From assembly GCA_963800505.1 (NCBI GenBank), contig CAWDBL010000013.1, positions 214,315-278,314 of the forward strand: a stretch of 64,000 nt of DNA, in the 5' to 3' direction. Shown piece by piece: positions 7,900 to 15,489 of the stretch (the first letter of the stretch is position 1; each line of letters opens with the position of its first letter). The translations under genes and the position numbers were made by a program. Source of the DNA: Fodinibacter sp963800505 (lineage in GTDB: Bacteria; Actinomycetota; Actinomycetes; Actinomycetales; Dermatophilaceae). The notes under the pieces are model-generated. The model did no database searches, was not told the origin of the DNA, and saw only the letters and a program-made list of their open reading frames with translations.

Positions 7900-9771
7900 T
7901 CAGAAGGCCGACTCGGGCACGTCCATGAGGAGCGAGTCGGTGGCCTCGGCCATGGCCCGCTCCGCGGTGAGCCGGGGCAGCACCTGCCGGGCGTAGAACT
8001 GCGCGGCGGCCACCTTGCCCTCGTAGAAGTCCTTGTCCTTGCCGGAGGCACCGGCGGCCAAGGCGTCGAGCGCCACCGCGGCCTGGCGCAGCAGCAGCCA
8101 GCCGACGACGAGGTCGCCGGCACCGAGCAGCAGGCGCGAGGTGTTCTGGCCGACCGTGTAGAGGTTGGTGATCTCGCCTCCGTTGCGCGGGTCGCTCTTC
8201 ATCAGCTCGCCGACCATGAAGCCCAGGATGCCCTGGACGTCCTCGAGGCCCTGGCCGAGCAGCTCGCGGTCGCGGTCGAGGCGGCCCTCGTGGGCACCGA
8301 GGTCCTTGGCGAACTCCTGCATCTGGGTGGACAGGTAGGTGAGCGCCTGGCCCTTGTCCTTGACGATCTTGCGGAAGAAGAAGTCCAGGCCCTGGATGGC
8401 GGTCGTGCCCTCGTAGAGCGTGTCGATCTTGGCGTCGCGCACGTACTGCTCGACCGGGTAGTCCTGCAGGAAGCCCGAGCCGCCGAAGGTCTGCAGCGAC
8501 TCGGTGCCCAGCAGCACCCAGGCCCGCTCGGAGCCCAGGCCCTTGACGATCGGCAGCAGCAGGTCGTTGACCCGGCTGGCGATGTCGGCGGCCGAGCCGC
8601 GTTCGAACTCCATCGAACCCGACGACAGTAGCGCCTGGTCGACGATGTCCTGCTGGCTGGCGGTGAACAGCACCAGCGCGCGCAGGCCCTCGGAGTAGGC
8701 CTTCTGGGTCATCAGCGACCGGCGCACGTCGGGGTGGTGGGTGATGGTGACGCGCGGCGCCGTCTTGTCGGTCGACTGGGTGAGGTCGGCGCCCTGCACG
8801 CGCTGCTTGGCGTAGTCGAGCGCGTTGAGGTAGCCGGTCGACAGGGTGGCGATCGCCTTGGTGCCCACCATCATCCGGGCGTTCTCGATGACGTGGAACA
8901 TCTGGGCGATGCCGTCGTGCACGTCACCCAGCAGGGTGCCCACGGCCGGCCGCTCGCCGCCGAAGGTGAGCTCGCAGGTCGTGGAGACCTTCAGGCCCAT
9001 CTTCTTCTCGACGTTGGTCACGTAGACGCCGTTGCGCTCGCCGAGTGCGCCGGTCTCGAGGTCGACGTCGTACTTGGTGAGGATGAAGAGGGACAGGCCC
9101 TTGGTGCCCGGGCCGGCGCCCTCGGGGCGGGCGAGCACGAAGTGCACGACGTTGTCGACCATGTCGGACTCGGCGCTGGTGATGAAGCGCTTGACGCCAT
9201 CGATGGTCCACGTGCCGTCGGCGTTCTCGGTCGCCTTGGTGCGGCCGGCGCCGACGTCGGAGCCGGCATCCGGCTCGGTGAGGACCATCGTGCAGTGCCA
9301 GTTGTTCTCGACGATCCAGTGCGCGAGCTTCTTCTGGTCGTCGTTGCCGAGGGCGTAGAGCAGCTTGGCGAAGCCGTAGGAGGCCGCGAACATCGCGACG
9401 GCCGGGTTGGAGCCGAGCAGCATCTCGTTGACCGCCCAGCGCAGGCTCGGGGGAGCCACGGTGCCGCCGAGCTCGTCGTTGAGGTCGATGGCCCAGAAGC
9501 CGCTGTCGCGGTAGGCGTTGAACGACTTGGTGAACGAGGCCGGCATCGTGACGGCCTGGGTCTGCGGGTCGTAGACCGGCGGGTTGCGGTCGCTGTCCTG
9601 GAAGGACTCGGCCAGCTCGTTCTCGGCCAGGCGGGAGACCTCCTTGAGCATCTCGCGGGCGGTGTCGGCGTCGATGGCCTCGTACGGGCCAGAGCCCAGC
9701 ACGTCGCCTCGGCCGAGCACCTCGAAGAGGTTGAACTCGATGTCGCGCAGGTTGCTCTTGTAGTGGCCCAT
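7900..9771 (-). CDS. Acyl-CoA dehydrogenase (FadE-like, 623 aa long form)
   Basis: Flavoenzyme catalysing the first, alpha-beta dehydrogenation step of fatty acyl-CoA beta-oxidation and passing electrons to ETF. The 623-residue length and N-terminus (MGHYKSNLRDIEFNLFEVL) are typical of the long actinobacterial/proteobacterial subgroup with an extra N-terminal segment and a C-terminal AcylCoA-DH-C-like domain. Core motifs include MVLTEPDAGSDVGAGRTKA (FAD/substrate-binding middle domain), GVKRFITSAES and LQTFGGSGFLQDYPVEQYVRD near the active-site region. Single gene with a promoter region holding two palindromes (9793-9812 and 9820-9834), suggesting TetR-type control. The second resembles a site upstream of etfD, which should take the electrons produced here to the quinone pool. 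Confidence 0.92.
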   Translation of the reverse strand: MGHYKSNLRDIEFNLFEVLGRGDVLGSGPYEAIDADTAREMLKEVSRLAENELAESFQDSDRNPPVYDPQTQAVTMPASFTKSFNAYRDSGFWAIDLNDELGGTVAPPSLRWAVNEMLLGSNPAVAMFAASYGFAKLLYALGNDDQKKLAHWIVENNWHCTMVLTEPDAGSDVGAGRTKATENADGTWTIDGVKRFITSAESDMVDNVVHFVLARPEGAGPGTKGLSLFILTKYDVDLETGALGERNGVYVTNVEKKMGLKVSTTCELTFGGERPAVGTLLGDVHDGIAQMFHVIENARMMVGTKAIATLSTGYLNALDYAKQRVQGADLTQSTDKTAPRVTITHHPDVRRSLMTQKAYSEGLRALVLFTASQQDIVDQALLSSGSMEFERGSAADIASRVNDLLLPIVKGLGSERAWVLLGTESLQTFGGSGFLQDYPVEQYVRDAKIDTLYEGTTAIQGLDFFFRKIVKDKGQALTYLSTQMQEFAKDLGAHEGRLDRDRELLGQGLEDVQGILGFMVGELMKSDPRNGGEITNLYTVGQNTSRLLLGAGDLVVGWLLLRQAAVALDALAAGASGKDKDFYEGKVAAAQFYARQVLPRLTAERAMAEATDSLLMDVPESAF

Positions 9772-9792
9772 GGCCGCGTCCTCCAGTAATAG

Positions 9793-9812
9793 GTCAGTGA
9801 GCGCTTGCTTAC
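9793..9812. promoter_or_regulatory. 20-bp palindromic operator upstream of acyl-CoA dehydrogenase
   Basis: GTCAGTGAGCGCTTGCTTAC reads GT.AG..AGCGCT..CT.AC on both strands, a complete dyad centred at 9802/9803, 21 bases upstream of the start codon. Size and symmetry fit a TetR-family operator. The regulator is not in the window. Confidence 0.65.
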
Positions 9813-9819
9813 CAGTGTG

Positions 9820-9834
9820 CTACCCACCAGTAAC
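9820..9834 (-). promoter_or_regulatory. Second palindromic site upstream of acyl-CoA dehydrogenase, shared with etfD
   Basis: In gene orientation the site reads GTTACTGGTGGGTAG. Upstream of etfD the same orientation gives GTTACCGGCCAGTAG (24161-24147). Identical outer GTTAC/GTAG ends and central GG suggest one regulator for both beta-oxidation genes; binding is inferred. Confidence 0.45.
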
Positions 9835-9902
9835 AATTTCAAGGGTTAGTGACGCACGAGCTGTCGACGTGCGGCCCGAGCCCCCGGCGGCATACTCACC
9901 TC

Positions 9903-11090
9903 GTGAGCATCGTCCCCGTGCCGCTGCGCCGTCCCGTGGTCGCTCGTGACACCAGTGAGCACGAGCGCGCCTCGACCCCGCTCGAGCTCCTCTTCGACCT
10001 CGTCTTCGTCGTCGCCATCGCGAGCAACGCCGCCGAGCTGCACCACGGCCTGGCCGAGGCGCACTACGGCACGATCGTGGGCTACTCGCTGACCTGGTTC
10101 GCCATCTGGTGGGCGTGGCTCAACTACACGTGGTACGCCTCGGCCTACGACAACGACGACGTGGTCTTCCGCCTGCTCACCTTCGTGATCATGGTCGGGG
10201 CGCTGTTCCTCGCCGCCGGGGTGCCCGACATCTTCGAGGACGGCCAGTCCACGACGGTCGTCATCGGCTACGCAATCATGCGGTTCGCGATGGTCGGGCT
10301 CTGGTTGCGGGCCGCCGCCGGCCACCCCGAACGGCGGGAGACCGCGCTCTGGTACGCGTGCGGCATCACGTTCGTGCAGGTGCTGTGGATCGCGCGGCTC
10401 GCGGTGCCCGAGTCGTGGCTCATCCCGTCGTTCTTCCTGCTCGTCGGCCTCGAGCTCCTGGTGCCCGTGCTCGCCGAGCAGCGGCACGGAGCCACGCCGT
10501 TCCACCCGCACCACATCGCCGAGCGCTACGGGCTGCTGACGATCATCGTGCTCGGTGAGGTCATCCTGTCGGCGGTGGTGGCGATCCAGCAGGTCATGGC
10601 GCCCGAGGGCGGCGGGCTCACCTGGGCCCTGGCGCCGCTCATCGCGGGCGGCCTGCTCATCGTGTTCTCGCTGTGGTGGATGTACTTCTCGCGAGACCAC
10701 GCCAGCATCCTCGAGACTTCGCGCGGGGCCTGGATCTTCGGCTACGGCCACCTGCCGGTGTTCGCCTCGATCGCCGCGGTCGGCGCAGCGCTGGCGGCCG
10801 CGGTCGACGTCGTCGAGGGTGAGGCGGATGCCGGGCCGCGGCCGATCGCGCTCGCCCTCGCCGGTGCCGTGTCGATCGTCGCCCTCGCCATCTCCGGGTT
10901 GCACGCGATGAGCGACCGCGAGACGGTGGCCACGATGGTGCCGGCAGTGGTGGTCACGGTGCTCTGTTTCGCGGTGGCGCTGCTGGTCTCGTCGATGGGC
11001 GTCGCCGTGCTGCTCATCGGCGTGGTGCTCGCCACGTCGGTGGCCGTTCGCGTCGTCTCGGTGTCGCGCTCGATGGAGGGGGTCCGATGA
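9903..11090 (+). CDS. Low temperature requirement protein A (LtrA) family membrane protein
   Basis: 395-residue polytopic membrane protein with the LtrA signature STPLELLFDLVFVVAIA near the N-terminus, TWFAIWWAWLNYTWYASAYD in the first membrane pairs, ERYGLLTIIVLGEVILSAVV in the middle and WWMYFSRDHA beyond it. About ten TM segments. The family was named from a Listeria cold-growth mutant; its biochemical activity is unknown. The GTG at 9903 puts the signature at the usual distance from the N-terminus; an upstream ATG at 9849 would add unlikely residues. Overlaps the next gene by 4 bases (ATGA), so both are translated as one unit. Confidence 0.85.
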   Translation: MSIVPVPLRRPVVARDTSEHERASTPLELLFDLVFVVAIASNAAELHHGLAEAHYGTIVGYSLTWFAIWWAWLNYTWYASAYDNDDVVFRLLTFVIMVGALFLAAGVPDIFEDGQSTTVVIGYAIMRFAMVGLWLRAAAGHPERRETALWYACGITFVQVLWIARLAVPESWLIPSFFLLVGLELLVPVLAEQRHGATPFHPHHIAERYGLLTIIVLGEVILSAVVAIQQVMAPEGGGLTWALAPLIAGGLLIVFSLWWMYFSRDHASILETSRGAWIFGYGHLPVFASIAAVGAALAAAVDVVEGEADAGPRPIALALAGAVSIVALAISGLHAMSDRETVATMVPAVVVTVLCFAVALLVSSMGVAVLLIGVVLATSVAVRVVSVSRSMEGVR

Positions 11091-11617
11091 GCGGCGAAGG
11101 TGGGGCGTCCGCCCCGGTGCGGCTGGCGCGTGAGGCCCGCGAGGCGGGGGAGCTGTGGAAGGCGCGCGACCTGCTGGCAGCCCACGTCGAGGGCAGCCAG
11201 GACCCTGAGGCGCTCGTCGAGCTCGGTGAGGTGCTCTTCGAGATGGGCGACCTGCCCCGCGCCGGGGCCGTCTGGTTCGCGGCCGGGGCCAAGGGGGCGC
11301 AGGTCGACGCGGCCGTCGCCGCCTGGCGCGAGCAGACGAACGACGACTTCGCCACGATGTGGGCCGGGCTGCCGGCATCCGCCCGCTCGCAACCACGCCC
11401 GCGCCGCATCGAGGCGCTGCGCGAGCGGGCTCTCAACTCCGAGGCGGCGACCGTGGCGGACGTGGCCGCCGCCGACGAGGCGGCCGGTGCCCTGCCCGAC
11501 GAGGAGGACGCCGGCTTCGACTTCGCCTGGCTGATCGCGTGGGTGCTGGCCGTGGGGTTCGTGGTGTTCGCCACGATCGGGGCGGTCACGACCCTCGGCT
11601 GGCTCTTCCCCGGCTGA
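11087..11617 (+). CDS. DUF6584-like protein with TPR-like N-terminus and one TM helix
   Basis: 176 residues. The N-terminal 75 residues form TPR-like helices (AREAGELWKARDLLAAHVEG and PEALVELGEVLFEMGDLPRA). A linker rich in Ala/Asp follows, then a C-terminal TM helix (FAWLIAWVLAVGFVVFATIG). This layout matches the uncharacterised actinobacterial DUF6584 family. Translationally coupled to ltrA by an ATGA overlap. Convergent with the DUF1772-like gene, 2 bases away. Confidence 0.6.
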   Translation: MSGEGGASAPVRLAREAREAGELWKARDLLAAHVEGSQDPEALVELGEVLFEMGDLPRAGAVWFAAGAKGAQVDAAVAAWREQTNDDFATMWAGLPASARSQPRPRRIEALRERALNSEAATVADVAAADEAAGALPDEEDAGFDFAWLIAWVLAVGFVVFATIGAVTTLGWLFPG

Positions 11618-11619
11618 CC

Positions 11620-12117
11620 TCACCCGGTGAGCACCAGCGCCCACCCCAGGATGCCGGTGGCGGCCACCGAGGTCACCGCCCGTAGGAGGTTCCAGCGCAC
11701 CCAGCCGGCTTCGCCGAAGGCCGATCGCAGTGCGGCCAGGTCGGCGGGCGCCAGGGTGTCGGGGTCCCCGGCGGCCTTGACGGCGTCGTTGCGCGGCAGG
11801 TGCACGCGCGCCGTCACCACCATCGCCACCACGTGCAGCACGAGCGCGGTCGCGACCCAGGCGGCCGCGGGTTCGCCCCAGGTGCGCGCCAGGGCCACCG
11901 CGGTGAGCACCGGCGCGCCGAGGAACCCCAGCCCCATGAACCACGGGTTCACGATGGCCCGGTCGAGCGCCTGGAACGCCGCCACGAAGGTGCGGTCGTC
12001 GAGCGTGCGCAGGCCCGGCATCACCGTGTGGGCGTAGAGCACGTACACGCCGGCCAGCAGGCCGCTCGAGACCGTCGCCGCCAGCAGGGCGGCGAGGGTG
12101 AGGGCGGACCCGGTCAT
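11620..12117 (-). CDS. DUF1772 / anthrone-oxygenase-like membrane protein
   Basis: 165 residues with four TM helices; residues such as AGVYVLYAHTVMPGLRTLDDR and FMGLGFLGAPVLTAVAL, plus a conserved Arg-Asn pair (LPRNDAVKAAG) before the last helix, are typical of DUF1772 (anthrone oxygenase family). Biochemical role in bacteria unknown. Its ATG overlaps the last codons of the upstream flippase-like gene by 4 bases, indicating translational coupling. Confidence 0.75.
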   Translation of the reverse strand: MTGSALTLAALLAATVSSGLLAGVYVLYAHTVMPGLRTLDDRTFVAAFQALDRAIVNPWFMGLGFLGAPVLTAVALARTWGEPAAAWVATALVLHVVAMVVTARVHLPRNDAVKAAGDPDTLAPADLAALRSAFGEAGWVRWNLLRAVTSVAATGILGWALVLTG

Positions 12118-13244
12118 CGGTCGAGCGTAGAGGTGGCGCTGGGGCCGCGGGAGTTGACCGGGCGCCGCCACGAGGTCGACATCCGCCAGTAGAGGTAGGT
12201 GACCAGGCCGATCGGGATGGGGACCAGGAACGTCGCGATGCGGTAGAGCAGCACCGCGGCGAGCACGGCCGCCTGGTCGGACTCGGGCAGCCCGTGGCCG
12301 AGCACCCCCACGAGCACGACCTCGGCCACCCCGAGGCCGCCCGGGGTGGGGATGAGCAGCGACGCGAACGTGACCAGCCCCCAGGCCACGAGGATGACGG
12401 CCCACGAGATCGTCGCCTCGTCCAGGCCCTGCATCCGCACGCAGATGCCGAGCACCAGCACCACGGTGAGCTGGGAGACGAGCATGGTCACGGTCAGCCG
12501 GCCCCAGCAGAGGCGGAGCAGCCGCACCATCTGGGTGCGGAACAACGGCAGGCCCTGGGTGAGCCCGGGGTCGGGGATGCGGGTCACGCGGCGCCGCAGC
12601 CGGCCCACCGCCCGGTCGCACCAGGCGCCCAGCCGGCTCGCGAAGCGCTCGCTGCGCAGCACGAGCGTGAGCAGCACGATGGCCAGCACCACCAGCACGG
12701 TGAGGCCGAGCGCCACCCACACCACCCACTCCGGGCCCCAGCCCTGGAGCACCACGACGACCAGCCCGATCGCCAGCAGCGCGTACTTCATCAGCTGCGA
12801 CCAGGTGCCGGTGACGAGCACCTCCGAGGTGGTGTCGCCCAGGGTGAACCCCCACGAGCGCAGCATCGCGTAGTTCAGCCCCGTCGCGACCGCGCCGCCC
12901 TCGGGCACGGTGTTCGACAGCGCCGCGCCGGCGGTGTTGGTGACCGCGGCCTCCCGGACCTTGAGCCCGGGCAGGGCGACGACGATCGGCGGCCAGTTGG
13001 TGGCGAGGTTGACCAGGCCGAGCACGACCGAGGCCACCAGCATCGGCACCGTGATGAGGGCGAGGGCGGAGGTGAAGTCGTCGGTCTGCAGGCTGTTCAG
13101 CAGGTAGAAGACCGCCAGCGCGACCACGCCGTAGCTGAGGAACCCGGAGAGGATCCGACGCCCGACCGAGCGTGGCCGGTCAGCCGGGAGTGAGGAGTCG
13201 TCGAGCGGGCCGCCCGGCTCGGTCGTGCCAACGCTCTCGGTCAC
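12114..13244 (-). CDS. Lysylphosphatidylglycerol synthase TM region / UPF0104 flippase-like protein
   Basis: 376-residue integral membrane protein corresponding to the flippase domain of MprF without the synthase domain. Hallmarks: ALSNTVPEGGAVATGLNYAM (the family's GG-rich re-entrant segment), IPTPGGLGVAEVVLVGVLGH near the C-terminal end and a final LVPIPIGLVTYLYWR. Around eight TM helices. Family members are thought to flip modified lipids; the substrate here is unknown. A polar N-terminus of 30 residues precedes TM1. First gene of a two-gene operon with the DUF1772-like gene. Confidence 0.85.
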   Translation of the reverse strand: MTESVGTTEPGGPLDDSSLPADRPRSVGRRILSGFLSYGVVALAVFYLLNSLQTDDFTSALALITVPMLVASVVLGLVNLATNWPPIVVALPGLKVREAAVTNTAGAALSNTVPEGGAVATGLNYAMLRSWGFTLGDTTSEVLVTGTWSQLMKYALLAIGLVVVVLQGWGPEWVVWVALGLTVLVVLAIVLLTLVLRSERFASRLGAWCDRAVGRLRRRVTRIPDPGLTQGLPLFRTQMVRLLRLCWGRLTVTMLVSQLTVVLVLGICVRMQGLDEATISWAVILVAWGLVTFASLLIPTPGGLGVAEVVLVGVLGHGLPESDQAAVLAAVLLYRIATFLVPIPIGLVTYLYWRMSTSWRRPVNSRGPSATSTLDR

Positions 13245-13273
13245 GCCGCGAGCCTAGGCCCGGGCGACCGCTG

Positions 13274-13690
13274 TCAGGAGCAGCCCGTGACCGTAGCGGC
13301 CAGCATGTCGACGTTCTGCTTCAGGGTCGTCGACGACGTTGTGCCGTTCACCATGAAGGCGAACACCTTGACCCGGCCGTCGGCACCGGTGGTCCAGCCG
13401 GCAAGTGTCACCACGTCGCTCAGCGTGCCGGTCTTGGCGAACACCCGGCCCACGGCGCACTTCGACCAGGCCGTGGTGAAGCGGCTCGCGAGCGTGCCGG
13501 TGCGACCCGCGGTGGGCAGCCCGGCCTTCAGCGGCCACAGCGTGGCCTGGGTGCCGGCGTCGATGCCGCGGTCGAGGATCTGGGTCAGCGGCACGGTGGT
13601 GATCCGGTCGGCGCGGGACAGCCCCGACCCGTCGTAGAGGTTCCCGCTGCTCAGCTTCAGGTGCAGCTCCAGCCCCTGAGCTCCGGGGTG
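13274..13690 (-). pseudogene. C-terminal fragment of D-alanyl-D-alanine carboxypeptidase (PBP4/DacB type)
   Basis: The frame ending at 13274 encodes the end of a PBP4-type enzyme: YDGSGLSRADRIT (SxN-region motif of PBP4) and VFAKTGTLSDVVTLAGW (KTG motif). The SxxK domain and signal peptide, some 300 residues, are absent. Upstream of about 13690 the frame passes into sequence with no dacB character, with no start codon or ribosome site. It is therefore a truncated relic, 160 bases from the 3' end of tRNA-Gly, where integrative elements often insert and leave deletions. A functional dacB is presumably elsewhere. An in-frame ATG-like start reported further in would give only a 106-residue useless piece. 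Confidence 0.75.
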
Positions 13691-13771
13691 CCGATCGCGC
13701 GACCGTCCGCGCCTCTGGCACCCCTCGGCGTCGTCACGAGGGGACCGATCGAGCCGGTTGTGTGTGCTGGG

Positions 13772-13861
13772 GCCGGTGACGGGATCCGTCGTGATGAGCT
13801 CGCTCCGCTCGCGCCCGACTCCTCCCGATTCCCGACTCCTCGTTCAGAGCCGGTGACGGGA
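13772..13861. repeat. 13-bp direct repeat of tRNA-Gly 3' end (candidate att scar)
   Basis: GCCGGTGACGGGA occurs at 13849-13861, which is the acceptor/T-stem end of tRNA-Gly, and again at 13772-13784. The 64 bases between contain no gene. Such repeats of a tRNA 3' end are what site-specific integrases leave; together with the beheaded dacB this suggests an old insertion and deletion. A 7-bp hairpin (CCCCTCG 13721-13727 with 13737-13743) lies next to it. Confidence 0.5.
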
Positions 13862-13918
13862 ATCGAACCCGCGTGTCCAGCTTGGGAAGCTGGCGCTCTA
13901 CCATTGAGCTACACCGGC
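13848..13918 (-). tRNA. tRNA-Gly (CCC)
   Basis: 71-nt cloverleaf on the minus strand. Acceptor GCCGGTG pairs with its 3' partner at 13849-13855; the D arm contains TAGCTCAATGGTAGAGC. The anticodon stem CCAGC/GCTGG encloses TTCCCAA, giving anticodon CCC, and the T arm has GGGTTCGATTCCC. CCA is not encoded. Discriminator base U, normal for tRNA-Gly. Confidence 0.93.
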
Positions 13919-14037
13919 GTGCCGGGTCGCGGGCCGTCCAGCGACCTCCCCGGCGCCGGGAAGTCTAACCCAACCGCGAGCCCGCTCCGCTGACCGCCTC
14001 TCCGGTGCCGGCAGCCGCCAACCGGTAGCCTGACGCC

Positions 14038-14613
14038 GTGCTGCTCTCCGACCGTGACATCAGGGCCGAGATCGAGTCCGGACGGGTCCGGATCGACCCG
14101 TGGGACCCCGACATGGTGCAGCCCAGCAGCGTCGACGTGCGGCTTGACAAGTTCTTCCGGCTGTTCGACAACCACAAGTACCCGGTCATCGACCCCGCGC
14201 AGGACCAGGCCGACCTCACCCGGCTGGTCGAGGTCGACCCCGCCGAGGGCTTCGTGCTGCACCCGGGCGAGTTCGTGCTCGGCAGCACCCTCGAGACCGT
14301 GGCCCTGCCCGACGACCTCGCGGCCCGCGTCGAGGGCAAGAGCAGCCTGGGCCGCCTCGGCCTGCTCACCCACGCCACCGCCGGGTTCGTCGACCCGGGC
14401 TTCAACGGCCACGTCACCCTCGAGCTGTCCAACGTCGCGACCCTGCCGATCATGCTCTGGCCCGGGATGAAGATCGGCCAGCTCGCGTTCTTCCGGCTCT
14501 CCTCCTCGGCCGAGAACCCCTACGGCTCCGAGCGGCACGGCTCCCACTACCAGGGCCAGCGCGGCCCGACCGCCAGCCGCAGCTTCCAGAACTTTCACCG
14601 CGCGGACGTCTGA
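14038..14613 (+). CDS. dcd: dCTP deaminase
   Basis: 191-residue trimeric nucleotide deaminase. The core GKSSLGRLGLLTHATAGFVD and FNGHVTLELSN carries the conserved Ser-Arg and catalytic Glu of the Dcd family. The C-terminal GSHYQGQRGPTASRS closes over the triphosphate. Actinobacterial members are often bifunctional (dCTP to dUMP directly), avoiding free dUTP; that is family knowledge, not visible here with certainty. Starts with GTG at 14038 and has the normal family N-terminus MLLSDRDI. Located directly downstream (divergent) of tRNA-Gly. Confidence 0.95.
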   Translation: MLLSDRDIRAEIESGRVRIDPWDPDMVQPSSVDVRLDKFFRLFDNHKYPVIDPAQDQADLTRLVEVDPAEGFVLHPGEFVLGSTLETVALPDDLAARVEGKSSLGRLGLLTHATAGFVDPGFNGHVTLELSNVATLPIMLWPGMKIGQLAFFRLSSSAENPYGSERHGSHYQGQRGPTASRSFQNFHRADV

Positions 14614-14733
14614 CCGGCGACGGCCAGGCGCCGTCCCACACCCTGGAAGGAGTTTCCGCCAAGAGGCAATCCGGCGCCGCGTCCGCACCGAACCCCCCAG
14701 ACACAGGGGATAGTGGACTTCGGGAGGGAACCC

Positions 14734-15489
14734 ATGAGCAGGCGGCACACCAGCCTGACGCAGGCAGAGCACGACGACGAGGGCCACGCGATGCGTCGGC
14801 ACCATCGTGACCGGGCCACCCAGGCCCGCGACGCCGGGGCCGCCCTGCTGGCGCCGGAGGGGGGAGCGGGGGCCGAGCTCCGCGGGCACGTGCCGACCCG
14901 CCCCGAGGGCGTCGTGCTCGTGTTGCACGGTGGCGCCGCTGCCGGCCGCACCCCGATGACCTGGTGGCGGCTGGCAGTGCTGCGGATGGCGCCCTTCGCG
15001 ACGGCGATCGAACGCCGGGCAGGCGACCGGCTCGTCGTGGTGCGCCTGAAGAACCGGGTGCGCGGCTGGAACGGCACCCGCCAGGACCCCCTGCAGGACG
15101 CCCGCTGGGCCCTGGACCGCATCCGCCACGTGCTGCCGGGCCGGCCCGTGGTGCTCGTGGGTCACTCGATGGGCGGCCGTGTCGCGCTGCAGCTCAGTGG
15201 TGAACCCGACGTCGTCGGCGTCGCCGCGCTCGCCCCGTGGGTCGAGTACGACACCCGCCAGCCGCCGCCGGGTGTCGCGGTGCTGCTCGCGCACGGCTCG
15301 AGCGACCGCGTCACCGACCCCCGACGCACCGACGTGCTCGCGAAGCGGTACACGCTCGACGGGGTCGACCTGCGCTACGTCGTCGTCGAGCGGGGCATCC
15401 ACTCGATGCTTCGGTACCCCCGCATCTGGCACGAGGCCGTCGCCGACTTCGTCACCGACGTGTTGCCCGGCCCAGGCCGAACCAGCTGA
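14734..15489 (+). CDS. Alpha/beta hydrolase
   Basis: 251 residues with the hydrolase nucleophile elbow VLVGHSMGGRVAL (Ser in GHSMG), an oxyanion region VVLVLHGGAAAGRTP, an acid residue in AHGSSDRVTDP and the catalytic His in RGIHSMLRYP. The N-terminal 45 residues are polar and charged and precede the fold. ATG 14734 was preferred to the GTG at 14713 because GGGAGGG lies just upstream of it. Its 3' end overlaps the convergent MFS gene by 38 bases. Substrate unknown. Confidence 0.8.
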   Translation: MSRRHTSLTQAEHDDEGHAMRRHHRDRATQARDAGAALLAPEGGAGAELRGHVPTRPEGVVLVLHGGAAAGRTPMTWWRLAVLRMAPFATAIERRAGDRLVVVRLKNRVRGWNGTRQDPLQDARWALDRIRHVLPGRPVVLVGHSMGGRVALQLSGEPDVVGVAALAPWVEYDTRQPPPGVAVLLAHGSSDRVTDPRRTDVLAKRYTLDGVDLRYVVVERGIHSMLRYPRIWHEAVADFVTDVLPGPGRTS

